Shown here piece after piece: positions 13,009 to 24,019 of a stretch of 64,000 nt of DNA. Numbering within the stretch: the stretch's first letter is position 1; the number at the start of each line of letters is the position of its first letter. The stretch spans positions 4,713,378 through 4,777,377 of the forward strand of contig NC_087381.1 of NCBI RefSeq assembly GCF_963675165.1, in the 5' to 3' direction. The translations under genes and the position numbers were made by a program. The notes beneath the pieces are model-generated. The model was not told the origin of the DNA and made no database searches. It was given only the letters and a program-made list of their open reading frames with translations. The stretch is from Halichondria panicea (Eukaryota; Porifera; Demospongiae; Suberitida; Halichondriidae).

Positions 13009-13838
13009 CACGTGGGCTTATTTATATATGTTTTACATTCGCGCGCCCCTGGGTTTATACACCACCACTAGCATCATCCTCTTTATAATCATAGCAGAAA
13101 TCAGTTGAGCTATCGCGCCCCAGACGAAACAGATCTCAGATTTAATTGCAACCTTTCTTCACTTTTGATTGAAACCACAAGATATGCGCATTTTGATGTA
13201 CTGGTTTGCTGCACTGGATAGAACTAGCTTTCCAAGCAAGCAAATAAACGGTCAAGAGCAACAGACAAGATGATTACCCTGTTGACCTTGGCTTACCTCC
13301 TCTGGCCAGATCTCGTGCTCAACCGCTTTCATGGTCACTAGACAAAAAACAAATATCGTGCCGGTACACATCTTACTCCCTATTCTAGGAGTAGATCAGG
13401 GCACTACGATAACTGGACTCAATGAAAGCACCATGGGTGCTGATGCCTCGGTGTAAATTTAGAGCACATACCGTACAGGCCACAGCTACGTACATAATTA
13501 TTTCAGCACCTCCCACATTCTTCTAGAAGAGCATGCGCATGCAGTTAGAGGTTCGCGCATAATTATGTCATTATAGTGAGCACCACAATGAAGTGAACTA
13601 CATGTAGCTATATCTTGTTGAATCTTTGGTAAGTCACGTTATTTATTGTTTTAGATTGTATTACAAGCTTTCTGTGTTACACTGTTTACTGTGTGTTAAA
13701 AATCCGTCTTCCTTTCTGAGCTCTGTTATCGTTGACTTTGAATATAGGTCCTATAATTTGTGGGCATTGTGGTATTGCATGCCAATGTAAGTAATTCATG
13801 TCTGTTTAATATTAATATTGAATCCAGGAGCTTGCAAC

Positions 13839-14835
13839 ATGAAACGGCAGAAAGACGATACAAACACGATTTGCACAACACCCACTAAAAAAATGACACT
13901 TCTTTCACCATCGAAAATTGTGCGTGCCTGCGAACAAGAAGCTGCTGGGTGGTGGTTATAGCCGAAATTTTTTGATGGGGAATTATCTGATGGGGAGGCA
14001 ATGATGAGGTTTTATGGGTTCGATGAAAAACAGGCTAAAAAATTGAAATTGATGTGCGACAATCGTCAACCATGCGTGCTTAAGAACTGTATTATAAAGC
14101 AAGGTAGAAGAGGGAAACTCGAGATCTTAGTAAAAAGCTACACACGAGTGGAACCTTCAGAAACCATGTTTAAAGATGATGTTAACGATGGATCTGTAGA
14201 TAATTGTGTATTATGAACTTATCTGAATTTAATATTGACGATCGTGTAACTGTAAGTGTTTCTGTCCTGAAAGTGAAGGAGCCTGAGAGTGTTGGAAATG
14301 TCATAGCGGGGAAAGCTATTCTGATTTTATGGGAGAATGATGTTAATAAGCTAAAAGTTGAACGAAAGTTATAAACTCAGTCGGCTTCAGGTTAATGTGT
14401 TTGGTGGAAAGCATGAGCTACAACTAGCGCGTTCAGGTTGTACGGTTGAAGCAATTGATGCGGAGGATGTAATGTGTGATGATGATAATGATGCTACAGC
14501 TGACAATGTACTTGTATCGGCAGTAATTATCGGAGTACAAAATTTAGAAGTGGTGTATAGTTGTATTTCATGCAAGTCGAACATCGAGCAAAAGGGATCA
14601 TCTGAAATGACTATATGCAACAATTGCAATACCGGACAATTGCAATACCGGACAGATTTTATCAGGCGGTAAAGTCACTGCCAAACTAGTATTGAAAGCA
14701 AATGGTGAACGAGTGAATGTGCGTGGTTATACAAAGGTGTTGAGTGACATTATATGCGACGATGTCATCACAATGCTACTAGCGCCATGTTTTGATGTCG
14801 AGTACAATGTAATTCAACCCATTAGTCGCCCGTAA
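13839..14835 (+). pseudogene. RPA-like OB-fold / zinc-ribbon protein, multiply broken
   Basis: The pieces lie in order. MKRQKDDTNT to a TAG near 13960 forms the N-terminus. MMRFYGFDEKQAKKLKLM follows at 14001. MNLSEFNIDDRVTVSVSVLK at 14213 begins an OB-like fold and contains AILILWENDVNKLK. After a shift near 14355, LSRLQVNVFGGKHELQL and a zinc ribbon (CISC...CNNC) follow, then SGGKVTAKLVLKANGERV to TAA at 14835. This matches an OB-fold family repeated in sponge and cnidarian genomes (from memory). At least three stops or shifts, plus a 16-bp tandem duplication at about 14622-14653, show that it is dead. Confidence 0.6.
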
Positions 14836-14985
14836 AACAGTACATATAATTAATACTTACAGCAGATTCGTTTTGGAAATAATGGTTCAATGGTTCTTTT
14901 GATGAATTGATAATATGGATTGGGAAACATGAAAATAGTGTGTAGTTGATAGGATGAGGGAAACATAATTAGCAGTTCAATATTT

Positions 14986-15404
14986 GTGACAGGCTCTGGG
15001 AAAACAGACCAATTGGAGCAGATATTGGTATTGAGCAATAGCCAGATTTATAGACTACAGTGTATAATCTCATAATTTTTTTTCTTGGATTATAGTTATC
15101 TACAGTCTTTATACTACCTCTCTGCAAAATCTGATGCTCTGAATCCAACTCTTTCCACCAAAGCGCTTTGTCTAAGCAGCCACCATTACCTTACTTTTCC
15201 CAATTTAGCAATCTTTGAGTGGGCGTTTCTCAATACTGCTGTTTTACAACTTCGAGTTTCCAACGCGCATAACTCAGGCATGGAACGAGATATGTGCAAA
15301 CTAAGCACATCAATACGTAGGCAATTCTTTGCTCTATCATCTGGTATATAGATCGCAAAAATTATAGCTTGCGCCAATTGGTCTGTTTTCCCAGAGCCTG
15401 TCAC
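14986..15404. mobile_element. 419-bp MITE, family A, copy 2 (inverted)
   Basis: This is the same element as 1785-2203 in the opposite orientation and with identical length. ATTT at 14982-14985 and 15405-15408 is the target duplication, the complement of AAAT at copy 1. The two copies differ at only a few positions by eye, which suggests recent movement. Confidence 0.85.
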
Positions 15405-15917
15405 ATTTAGAAATCAACACAACACTGCATGCATTGTTGGTCACCCAGAGCATGTAGTAGTACTTATAATTGTTTAGTCATTGAGTCCCATTGATGAACC
15501 TATAGTCAAGGAATAAAAGTAGGATGTAAAACATAAATCGAAAGATAAAGTATTATTTAGGCAGTTAACGAAAGTGTATAAACTTAATTTCACCTTGCAA
15601 TGATACGGGTTACTGCAACAAGTTGTTACTTTGAAAGGAAACACAAGGTTTTGTTAGTGAAGTGTACAATGTTGTTGAGTCCTGTATTAGTGTTGGAGAA
15701 CCTATAAAGGAATGAGAAGAATAAAGTTGTGACATAATTATATGCGGGCGAGCTAGCTGGACATCACCTGAAAAAGAAAATTGCTTTGCAGGAGTTAACT
15801 TTGTTTGCCATGTTGCCATATTTGCTCATGTGATATATTTGCTCATGTGATACATTAGTGTTATACTTAATACAAAACCGACAGTGGAATACACAGCACT
15901 ATAGTATACATCTCGTA

Positions 15918-16225
15918 CAGTAGAACCTCGATTATCCGGACACCTTGGTTCCAGAAGCAGGCCGGATAAGTGAATATGCCGGATAATCGAATAGATAAAC
16001 CACGCCTTGATCCACCCACTTTATTGATGAACAGCAGTGCCACATGTTGTCTGCGCATGCGCAAAAGAAAAGCAGGCATGTCTCCATGGTAACAGCTGCA
16101 ACGCGCATGCGCATTTGAGGGACACGCCCATTTTCTGAATTATGTAATCTGATTAAAAAGAAAACTGCCAAGCCGGATAATCGAGGTTCCGGATAATCGA
16201 GGGCCGGATAATCGAGGTTCTACTG
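15918..16225. mobile_element. Pogo/Tigger-like MITE
   Basis: The left end CAGTAGAACCTCGATTATCC and the right end ...GATAATCGAGGTTCTACTG are inverted repeats flanked by TA (15916-15917 and 16226-16227). The motif CCGGATAATCGA recurs inside. The TA duplication and CAGTAGAACCTCGAT-type ends are typical of pogo/Tigger elements. No transposase is present. Confidence 0.8.
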
Positions 16226-16248
16226 TACTTGAACTACCTCATATTACC

Positions 16249-16626
16249 TCATATTTGCCATGTGATACATTGTTTACAATAGTGCAGTGGTACTGAACAA
16301 TACACAGCATCATGTCGTACTTGAACTACCACATCTTTGCTTATCTGCTCACTAAAGTACACATGATCAATCAATGTTGCCCGGTCACTAGTGGATTGCC
16401 TTACTAGCTGTGTATATCCTTGGGACAACATAAACTGTTCAAGTACGGAACCAGACACATGGAAAACATCATCATTAAAGTCGCCCATAATAACTGTTGA
16501 TTGTGTACCTACTTGGCCAAGCAACTGAGTCATATGTTGCAAGAGTAGCAGCATTGAAACACTAGGTGATCTATATACAACTGCTGTTCTATATGGATTC
16601 ATGATCTTTTTGTTACATTTTGTCAA
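16249..16626 (-). pseudogene. Endonuclease/exonuclease/phosphatase-domain fragment of a mobile element
   Basis: The 125-residue minus-strand frame contains RTAVVYRSPSVSM, VIMGDFNDD, GYTQLV and TLIDHVYFS. These are hallmark pieces of the C-terminal half of apurinic-type endonuclease domains carried by Helentron or LINE-type elements. The GDFND and IDH motifs are intact but the N-terminal half of the domain is missing, so this is a truncated copy. Which element type it came from cannot be decided here. Confidence 0.6.
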
Positions 16627-16708
16627 ACTTTAGTAACTGCCCTGAAGTCCTGTTTCACAACATCAAGCTTAATTAAGGTAAAAAAAAACTGCTGAGTTAA
16701 AGCTGTGG

Positions 16709-17429
16709 ATGGCGTATCATACAGTAGCTACAAGCCAAATAAGCACTCTTTGGACTCAACTGTGTTTAAACATTGAGACTTTGGGAAAGGATCCTTTACT
16801 AATTCAGAGTGTTGCTAGATCCCTTTTTGAGATGTTACTGAAGAAACAGTTTGGCTGTGATACTGGTCCTGTGACTCGTGCAGCTACTGTTGATGGTGTC
16901 GAATTTAATAAAGACGAGTTAAATGCACTGCATTATGCGTGTGGATACATGGCGCTTAAGCTTCTACGCAAGTACAAGAGAAAGAGAGGCAAAAAATTTG
17001 ATCAATTTGAGATGTGTCTTGGAGAAATGGCTGTCATGGGAGAACCAACAGATTTTACTCAATACACTACAGAGTGGATGGACAAAGTAAATCGTGGTGG
17101 TTTATTCCCATTGAATGACGAATATTTTCGATTTTTTTGTACTGTGGAAGGTGTTGTTTGCACTACATTACCAAGAGTTGTTGTCTCTGAAGATTCTAAC
17201 TGTAACAATTGTTGATGCCGTCGGACAAAATGAAAATGTACTATTCTACTGGAGTTTAGTTTCTCAAGATATTGATGAAGAAGAGTGGTCTTCTGAATTG
17301 TTGTCGGAGACAATTAATTTGTGGGTAACAATTTGGGGCTTCTCATTGGCATCACATTGGTTGGAGGCATACAAACGTGCGCAAAAAAAATTAGTGAAGA
17401 GCACTGGTATCAGGAAGACACTGAGCTAA
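16709..17429 (+). pseudogene. Conserved multicopy protein of unknown function, one frameshift
   Basis: The frame from 16709 gives LNALHYACGYMALKLLRKYK, FEMCLGEMAVMG and WMDKVNRGGLFPLNDEYF. Near 17200 the frame shifts, and the C-terminus follows in another frame (VSQDIDEEEWSSELLSETIN, LWVTIWGFSLASHWLEAYK, STGIRKTLS). I recognise this layout as an uncharacterised family repeated in hydra, coral and sponge genomes, probably carried by a transposon. The reaction is unknown. The single shift may be a mutation, an unrecognised intron or an assembly error. Confidence 0.5.
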
Positions 17430-17800
17430 TTCGTATTTTGCATTCTATATAATTATGTATTTTGTAATAATAATTAGAAGTCAAGGAAATATTATAGGCG
17501 TCAACCATTGCATGTACAATTAATTATAAAAATAAATGTACTGCATGTATCTATAGAGTTGGCTATTTAGCATTGGTCTTTCTTGAACACTTTCTTTTTG
17601 GTAATGGGGAATTCATATCGTCATTAACTGTGATGTCTTCGTCTCTAAACAATTGCCTCTTTCTGCTAGAGTTCCCTCTCACTGGGTTTAAGGCCAAACT
17701 CATTAGTCGAGGTACTATCGCTTGTACTTGTACTCGCAGAACACTATATTAAAGCAAAAGAGATACACTTTCACAACGTACCACAACCAACTCTAGCTAC

Positions 17801-18000
17801 NNNNNNNNNNNNNNNNNNNNNNNNNNNNNNNNNNNNNNNNNNNNNNNNNNNNNNNNNNNNNNNNNNNNNNNNNNNNNNNNNNNNNNNNNNNNNNNNNNNN
17901 NNNNNNNNNNNNNNNNNNNNNNNNNNNNNNNNNNNNNNNNNNNNNNNNNNNNNNNNNNNNNNNNNNNNNNNNNNNNNNNNNNNNNNNNNNNNNNNNNNNN
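17801..18000. other. Assembly gap (200 Ns)
   Basis: Exactly 200 unresolved bases. The true distance is unknown. It lies just upstream of the first Rab11-like exon, so a promoter or 5' untranslated exon could be hidden here. Confidence 0.99.
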
Positions 18001-18465
18001 AAAAATAAAAATGTCACTTATTGTCAGCTGTAAGACTAAGTTTTGTGCAAAATCTCACCTTTGGCCAAAGAAGTGGCTCTCTCCCAGCAGATATGTCTGC
18101 TTAAGCCTTTGAACTACCTACTACACTAAGAATTAAGAGCTAAAAGGAAGGTTTAGAACACCGTTTTTAGAACTAAAAAAGATCAGTAGCTGCACAAAAT
18201 TTTTACACACAAAACATATTAAAAATCGTGGGCGTGGCTGCGTTTTAGCTGATTCAGCAATAATTGAAGGTCCCAGTCCTTAATATACCTGAGTGTGCAT
18301 ACAATGTGTTGATACGTCTGTACATAAAAGTTTTTAGTATGGTGGCTGCGTTACACCTATACATCTATGGATATTTGTACAAGGCGTGTGCACTCATCTT
18401 TCTGTATATCTACTAGTTTTTGTTTAGCAGTATCTATCAGCTCTCACTCTCTCCTTTGCAGCAAA

Positions 18466-18502
18466 ATGAGCAAAGAAGACGAATATGACTTTCTGTTTAA
18501 GG
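18466..18502 (+). CDS. Rab11-like GTPase copy 1, exon 1
   Basis: MSKEDEYDFLFK matches the Rab11 N-terminus (EYDYLFK). The exon ends phase 1 at AAGG|GTAAGT. A splice acceptor (CTCCTTTGCAG) ends only four bases before the ATG, so an upstream 5' untranslated exon or a trans-spliced leader is implied. The gene continues at 20834-20995, 21222-21255, 30221-30414 and 35600-35683, all in consistent phase. Rab11 proteins control traffic through recycling endosomes. Copy 1 keeps the nucleotide-binding motifs [12 protein letters not shown] and ETSALD, but has AGRER where Rab11 has AGQER. Its C-terminal exons are uncertain. Confidence 0.85.
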
Positions 18503-18914
18503 GTAAGTACTTTCTAGAGTGTACGTTATAGAAGAGGTAAATACTTTGCAATGTGCTTTGATTGTTTCACAAGAAAGGGGTGTCCATGCACAATTAATAG
18601 TGCATACTGATCGTCTTAAATGGCGGCCTGTAGCCAAACAGTGGGAGCAAACCTTTGTCAAAGGCATATAGTCAGTAGTCTGTGAGATAAGTATTATATT
18701 AAAGACAGAATTCAATCACAGAAAGTAGTATCTATAACAAGCAGTCTAAAAAGAGTTATCGTTGGTTTGTGGCTTACCAGGACCTCAACAAAGAAGAAGA
18801 TTCTGCCAGGATCTAAGGTTCAAAATGGATTCTCTTACACGTGGTATTGAGCGCACATTACATCCAGGAATAAGGGGTGTGTCTGCAAGTTCACAAAAAT
18901 TAATAATGGCTACT

Positions 18915-19270
18915 AAAATAGCTAGCTTCTTTAGCAGCTCTTTCTGACTTTTGTAGCTAACAAAAAGCTAGCGCTTTAGTGGAAGGCTAATTCCTAAGTT
19001 GAATAGAAAGTTTGTGCGAACAAATGATATGCTATGAAAGATTATGAAAAGACTGCAACAGCCTTCAATATGAGTCAAACTAAGCTTTAGTTTGCTAATC
19101 CACGAATCAAAATCCAAGAGATCGTGGCTAGAAGCCTACATTGTATATAAAAGCTGTTAGTTTTCGTGGCTAGAAGCCTATAAGAGCTGTTAGTTTTCGT
19201 CGCATTGCAACCGTTGAGCTATAGTTACAGCTGGAACAGACACACACACAAAATGCAGTCAGCTTTACTG
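18915..19270 (-). repeat. Dispersed 'CCTCGG' repeat, divergent copy
   Basis: Antisense relative of the family described at 24936-25410. It ends in the block TGTGTGTCTGTTCCAGCT (read on the minus strand), also seen at 39740. Confidence 0.5.
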
Positions 19271-19312
19271 TATTCCTTGTGCCGCTACGCCTCGAGGCAT
19301 AATAATAATATG

Positions 19313-20437
19313 TCTTGTAATCCTGACCAATGAAGTGGTCTGAGGCAGCTGAAAAAAAAACACCGAAGATTTTGGCGTTAAGTTTTGTTGACTGCGTATA
19401 CGCAGTCAACAAAACTTGATATAGCTTCCAGGTTGTCTTGTCTTTCTGACCAGTATTCGACACCTGCATGAAGACTCACTGGAGGGCGACTTGAAGAGAT
19501 CTTGTTCATAGAAACCTTACAGCAAAAAAGTATCCTTGTCACTGCTCTACAGTCGCCTTATTAGCCTAAAAAACAGCTAGGAATGGCCGTATCTTTGTTG
19601 CAACTCAGTCTCTTGGGAAAAACTTTTCGAGCGGCCCTGCCCTTTTATTCGTATAATAAGAAACAGCTGACTATACGGTAAACTAAAGGAGGGTTTCCTG
19701 GGGCTATAGTAATTGACGCAGAGTGACCATTGCCAGATGAGAGCTCCATTTATTAGCTGAACTGCATTAAACTCCCACGGAAATTTGAGCGTGGGTGGAA
19801 CATCAACAGTTATACCGTAACCTTAAGGTTACGGTATACTAATTGCTCATGAATAATTTATAAGATATTTATTTTCTTTATTTCTCATCACTACATTATT
19901 TTTGTAACTAGCAATGATTATCAATGAAAAGAGAACATGAAACAATGCTAGCTATTATTGTAGCTAAAAGTATCTATGTCTTATAATCCAATGAAGTGGT
20001 CTGAGGTCAGCTGGAAAAAACTGAAAATTTTAGCGTCAAGTTTTGTTGACTGCATAGCTTCCAGGTTGTCTTTCTGACCAGTATTCGATGCCTAAAGACT
20101 TACTGGAGGGCGACTCGAAGAGATCTTGTTCATAGAGACCTTACAGCAAAAAATATATCCTTGTTACTACTCTATAGTCGCCATATTAGCCTACAAAAAC
20201 AGCTAGAAATGGCCGTAACTTTGTTTCAACTTACTCTCTTGGGAAAAACTCTTCGAGTCGCCCTGCCCCTTTATTCGTATAATAAGAAACAGCAGACTAT
20301 ACGGTAAGGAGGGGTTTCCTGATGCTTAGAATTGACGCCAAGTGACCATTGCCAGATGAGAGCCATTTTACTAGTGTACTGCATTGAACACCTACGCAAA
20401 TTTGAGCATGGGTGGAACAGTATACCGTAACCTTAAG
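19313..20437. repeat. Direct repeat pair inside Rab copy 1 intron 1
   Basis: A block of roughly 450-520 bp at 19313-19835 recurs at 19978-20437. Shared landmarks are AATGAAGTGGTCTGAGG, TTCCAGGTTGTCTTG, CTGGAGGGCGACT.GAAGAG, TATTCGTATAATAAGAAACA and GTATACCGTAACCTTAAG. Copy 2 of the Rab gene lacks this insert, so it arrived after the duplication or was lost there. Confidence 0.75.
19380..19417. repeat. Perfect 38-bp palindrome
   Basis: AAGTTTTGTTGACTGCGTA is followed directly by its exact reverse complement, with no spacer. The neighbouring copy at about 20038-20052 has only one arm, so the palindrome arose within this copy. Confidence 0.95.
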
Positions 20438-20833
20438 TGAGGTCACTTCCTTGGCAATATTAGTATGCATTTATGTAGTGCATGCTGCATGATAGATAAA
20501 TGGAGTGTTGGGTCAAGTGTCTCTTCTTTCTAGCGGAATATATGACTTAAAGGCATTCAGTAGTAACAGCTCTGAGGCACGCCCTCTTTTTGTGTGTTGT
20601 CGTGAATATCAGCCACTGAACACATGCAAAAGCACACTCAGTATAGTAGTAGCCTCTGGACAATTTTATCGAAGTGCCCTGATTTCAGGGGTTGATTCAT
20701 AATTATGCTTCTATATTGATGTGTGACTTCGTTGAGTGTCCTGATTGTAAGAGGTGTCCTTACTTCTTCACGGAGTCCACATTTAGTGTTTCCACTGTGT
20801 ATGTCTGCTGCCCTCCCCCTCACACACACACAG

Positions 20834-20995
20834 TTGTGTTAATCGGTGATTCTGGTGTGGGCAAGTCCAACCTCCTCTCACGATTTACTCGCAATGAATT
20901 CAATCTGGAATCCAAGTTGACCATCGGCCTAGATTTTGCCATCAGGAGTATTCAAGTGGACACTAAGACCATCAAAGCTCAGATCTGGGACACAG
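20834..20995 (+). CDS. Rab11-like GTPase copy 1, exon 2
   Basis: The exon starts after CACACACACAG and ends at GACACAG|GTACTC. It encodes [20 protein letters not shown] and continues through KLTIGLDF to [10 protein letters not shown]. The P-loop (GDSGVGKS) and the switch I threonine are kept. Rab11 normally has STIGVEFA here, so switch I is changed. It is 162 nt, the same as copy 2. Confidence 0.9.
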
Positions 20996-21221
20996 GTACT
21001 CTATTGTCAGTGTATTGTCATGTGTACATGTGCTTTGCAGCTCACTTGGAAGTTTGGGGGAAAATAGTCAATTGCAAAAAAAGTACTCGAACTGGGTCGA
21101 TCTATACATGTATAATTATAGTCTATATAGTAGCAAAGGAGAGATTTAATTACTTGTACTCGTACATGTTACTCTGCATGTGTGTGTTATATAGTATATT
21201 CTTTGTTCCTCCTCCCTACAG

Positions 21222-21255
21222 CTGGTCGAGAGCGATACAGAGCAGGGATAAGCGC
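21222..21255 (+). CDS. Rab11-like GTPase copy 1, exon 3 (switch II, Gln to Arg)
   Basis: This 34-nt exon lies between CCTCCCTACAG and GTAAGTC. With its neighbours it reads [12 protein letters not shown]. Rab11 has AGQERYRAITSA. The glutamine that positions the water for GTP hydrolysis is arginine here. Exon size and phases match copy 2 exactly, which makes a chance match unlikely. Confidence 0.85.
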
Positions 21256-22465
21256 GTAAGTCATGAGTGCGTAACCATAGACTCTTGTTAGGAAATTCCT
21301 CTACTGCCTATATACTAGAAACAATGTTTAACACCAAATTTGTCACAAGCTAACAAACTTGTATAGGAAAGTCTATTTGCTATATACACACGATCTGTAC
21401 TGTAAATTTTATTGTAAGTAAGCTACTAACAATGCCGTGCAATACACGTTGTACACGATTGTAGGTCTTCCCTGTATGATTTACACTTTTCTGACTGTTT
21501 TGATTAGTTGAGTCAATCAGTTTGTATTTGTAGGGGAAAATGAAACTATATACTAGCTACAATGTATTACAGAGGCGGATCCAGGGCCTTTCAGTCACGC
21601 TGCATGATTGTGGCTTTACTATACCAGCTAGCTATTTATCAGTTTTTGTAGCTATTGTAATTTGATTCAATGATTGTACCTGTTGTTTTGATGTATCAAC
21701 TGCCAAAGGATTGTTCAAAGTCAATGGTTAGCCTAGGCTAGCTAGTTGACCGTTCGTGGCAGCTAGCTAGCTCTACGCAAGTTATTATGGGACTTCCCCT
21801 GGCTGAAAATGGGCTAGTCTTACTGCACACCGTGTGACCGAAAGTGGGTTGTATTGGAGGGAGTTGGGAATACATACAACTGCATGGGGTAAACAAATCC
21901 AAGATATCCAGCGGTACAAGTAGCTTGTACTGAAGCAATTACAAGCTGTTATACAAACCCATATATAATTTTATATTTTACAACTGAGTATAGTAGTCAA
22001 CACTTTTGGATCTCTGCTGTGTACCACTTTGACCTTAGCTAATTAAGGTCACTATTGGATTTTTCGAAACTTCTCTTACAGCTAGACTACTCAATCTTCG
22101 AGCCTAGTTTTTAGTGTCTGTAAGCTTAAAGCATTTTACGGGGGGGGGGGTCACGTTTTATTTTTGCTAATTTTACTCAGAAGCAGAGATACAAGTACAA
22201 GTCAGTGCTCTTGTACTGGCCTCGATACCATGAGCAGCTTTTTTCGAGGTCAACACACAAAATCCCCCCTGCAAAATAATGTTTAAGGCACTATAAAACC
22301 TAGGCTTGAAGTAAGAAAAGTTTGAAGAAATTTACTTAGCTAAAGTCAAGTGATTCCGGCCTCTTCTGCTGTGTATATATAGGTATTGTGCTTGTGCTTG
22401 TACTTGACAATTAAACCCCATTTACAACACTCTTTAATCTCTTTAGGTCACCTACATGTATATGT

Positions 22466-22941
22466 ATCAAACTAAAAAAACATTTGCAATGTGAACGCTG
22501 CTAGGATTACCAGGAAAAGAAAAAGCGAAGAAACAAGAAATTCGGCGAGTGCATAACTCCAATCCGTTACAACTTCATTCACATGTGCTGTTTCAATTTT
22601 TTGTTCGTTTTGTGCTTTTCCTGGCCAATCCTTCAGTAATTTTTATCATATAATTATAGTGAATTTTTTGCAAGCTATATAATGTTTGTGATGTTTTCCC
22701 TTACAAGTGTTGGATGTGTGGGTGATTGTGAATTCAGTGATTCGCGGTTCATTTTTACCCAACTTGTATTTTGATTCTAAAATCATTATTAACAGTAGGC
22801 CACTCGTCTGTACATGTTCATGGCGTTGTAACGGATTGGAGTTATGCACTCGCCGAATTTCTTGTTTCTTCGCTTTTTCGCGCTTTTCTTTTCCTGGAAA
22901 TCCTAGCAACGTTCACATTGCAAATGTTTTTTTAGTTTGAT
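22466..22941. mobile_element. MITE with about 110-bp inverted repeats
   Basis: The left end ATCAAACTAAAAAAACATTTG... and the right end ...TTTTTTTAGTTTGAT are inverted. The arms contain AAGAAACAAGAAATTCGGCG and CTCCAATCCGTTACAAC. Relatives or fragments occur at about 33185-33335, 55825-55880, 62410-62560 and 63720-63840 (ATTGCAAATGTTTTTGTGG). Confidence 0.8.
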
Positions 22942-23112
22942 TCCCTTTCTTTTTCAGTACAGCAGAATTTTTATACTCTTCAATAATGAAATGTGAAATG
23001 CCTAAGAGGAATGTCAAGAAGAGAAGAGAAGACAGGCCATGCAGACTGGAATATATATATATATGAACACAATTCTTTTTACATTGTTCATTTTATCTAT
23101 GCATGTTAAATA

Positions 23113-23341
23113 TAGCCTCGAGACCAGCCGTTCCTTATCTGAAAGAACGCCTGGTCAAGTTAGCACTCGTCCAGCTGAGTCAGCGTTTTATAGCATCATA
23201 ATGATATTCATGGGTAATACACCTTGGGCGGACCTTTGTGGGCAATTACCGGTCCAAGAAATTCCTGGACCGCTGGACGAGTGCTACATTGGAACTTGAC
23301 CAGGCGTTCTTTCAGATAACGAACGGCTGGTCTCGAGGCTA
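23113..23341. mobile_element. MULE-like MITE with 9-bp target duplication
   Basis: The inverted ends TAGCCTCGAGACCAGCCGTT are about 50 bp with one mismatch, and then a 7-bp indel. TGTTAAATA flanks both sides exactly (23104-23112 and 23342-23350). A 9-bp duplication is typical of Mutator-like elements. The element is 229 bp and non-coding. Confidence 0.85.
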
Positions 23342-23539
23342 TGTTAAATACTAGAGTGTATACTTCAAAGTGCAAAAGCATGGAGGCCTATGGTAGATCT
23401 AGCCAGTAGCATACCTGAGTTGAGAATGGAGAGAAGTTGGAGAAAAGGACTAGGGACTGTTTGTGTACCGATCGATGTCTGTCACAGCCGGTTAACCAGC
23501 CACGCCCATCTCATAAGTTGCCATGTGCATTGCTGTGGC

Positions 23540-24010
23540 AGTCATTTAAAGATGGCAGAATTGCGTAGGTAAGAAAAGTGGAGCCTGAGAGGTCATCTGC
23601 CTCTTGGAAGCGGACGCAATTCTGAGAAAAATGCCCATGGTCCGGGTTCTAGCCGACTAGAGGCTGTATCTAGAATCTTCTGAACATGTCTGTACAAGGA
23701 GGAAATGCTTTCCAAGAAACTTACTTACTTACTTACTTACTAACTTACTTAGTCAGTCAGACGAAACGCGGTGAAATATGAAAATAGTGCAATTTTTCAA
23801 ATATCAATAGTAATGCATGAGAATATTCATTGACTATAATTTCACATATTTAGACAGATAAAAGGCTAACTAAGCTATCTGTCAACTCAGTTTATTGCTG
23901 TGGCCCTTCCCTGCAGAAATAGAGCAGTCTAAACACAAGTCAAAATTTGTGCAATAATTGAAAACACACAACTGCATCGTCAATCCTATGTACAACCTAC
24001 TGGTTGTACT
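23540..24010. repeat. Dispersed repeat with (ACTT)n tract, copy 1
   Basis: Blocks shared with 34430-34900: AAGATGGC.GAATTG then GTAAGA, CTGAGAGGTCATCTGCCTC, an (ACTT)n run followed by AGTCAGTCAGAC, then CTATCTGTC...CAGTTT and CCTTCCCTGCAGA. The start looks like a tiny ATG-containing exon with a splice donor. Confidence 0.65.
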
Positions 24011-24019
24011 AATATTGCT

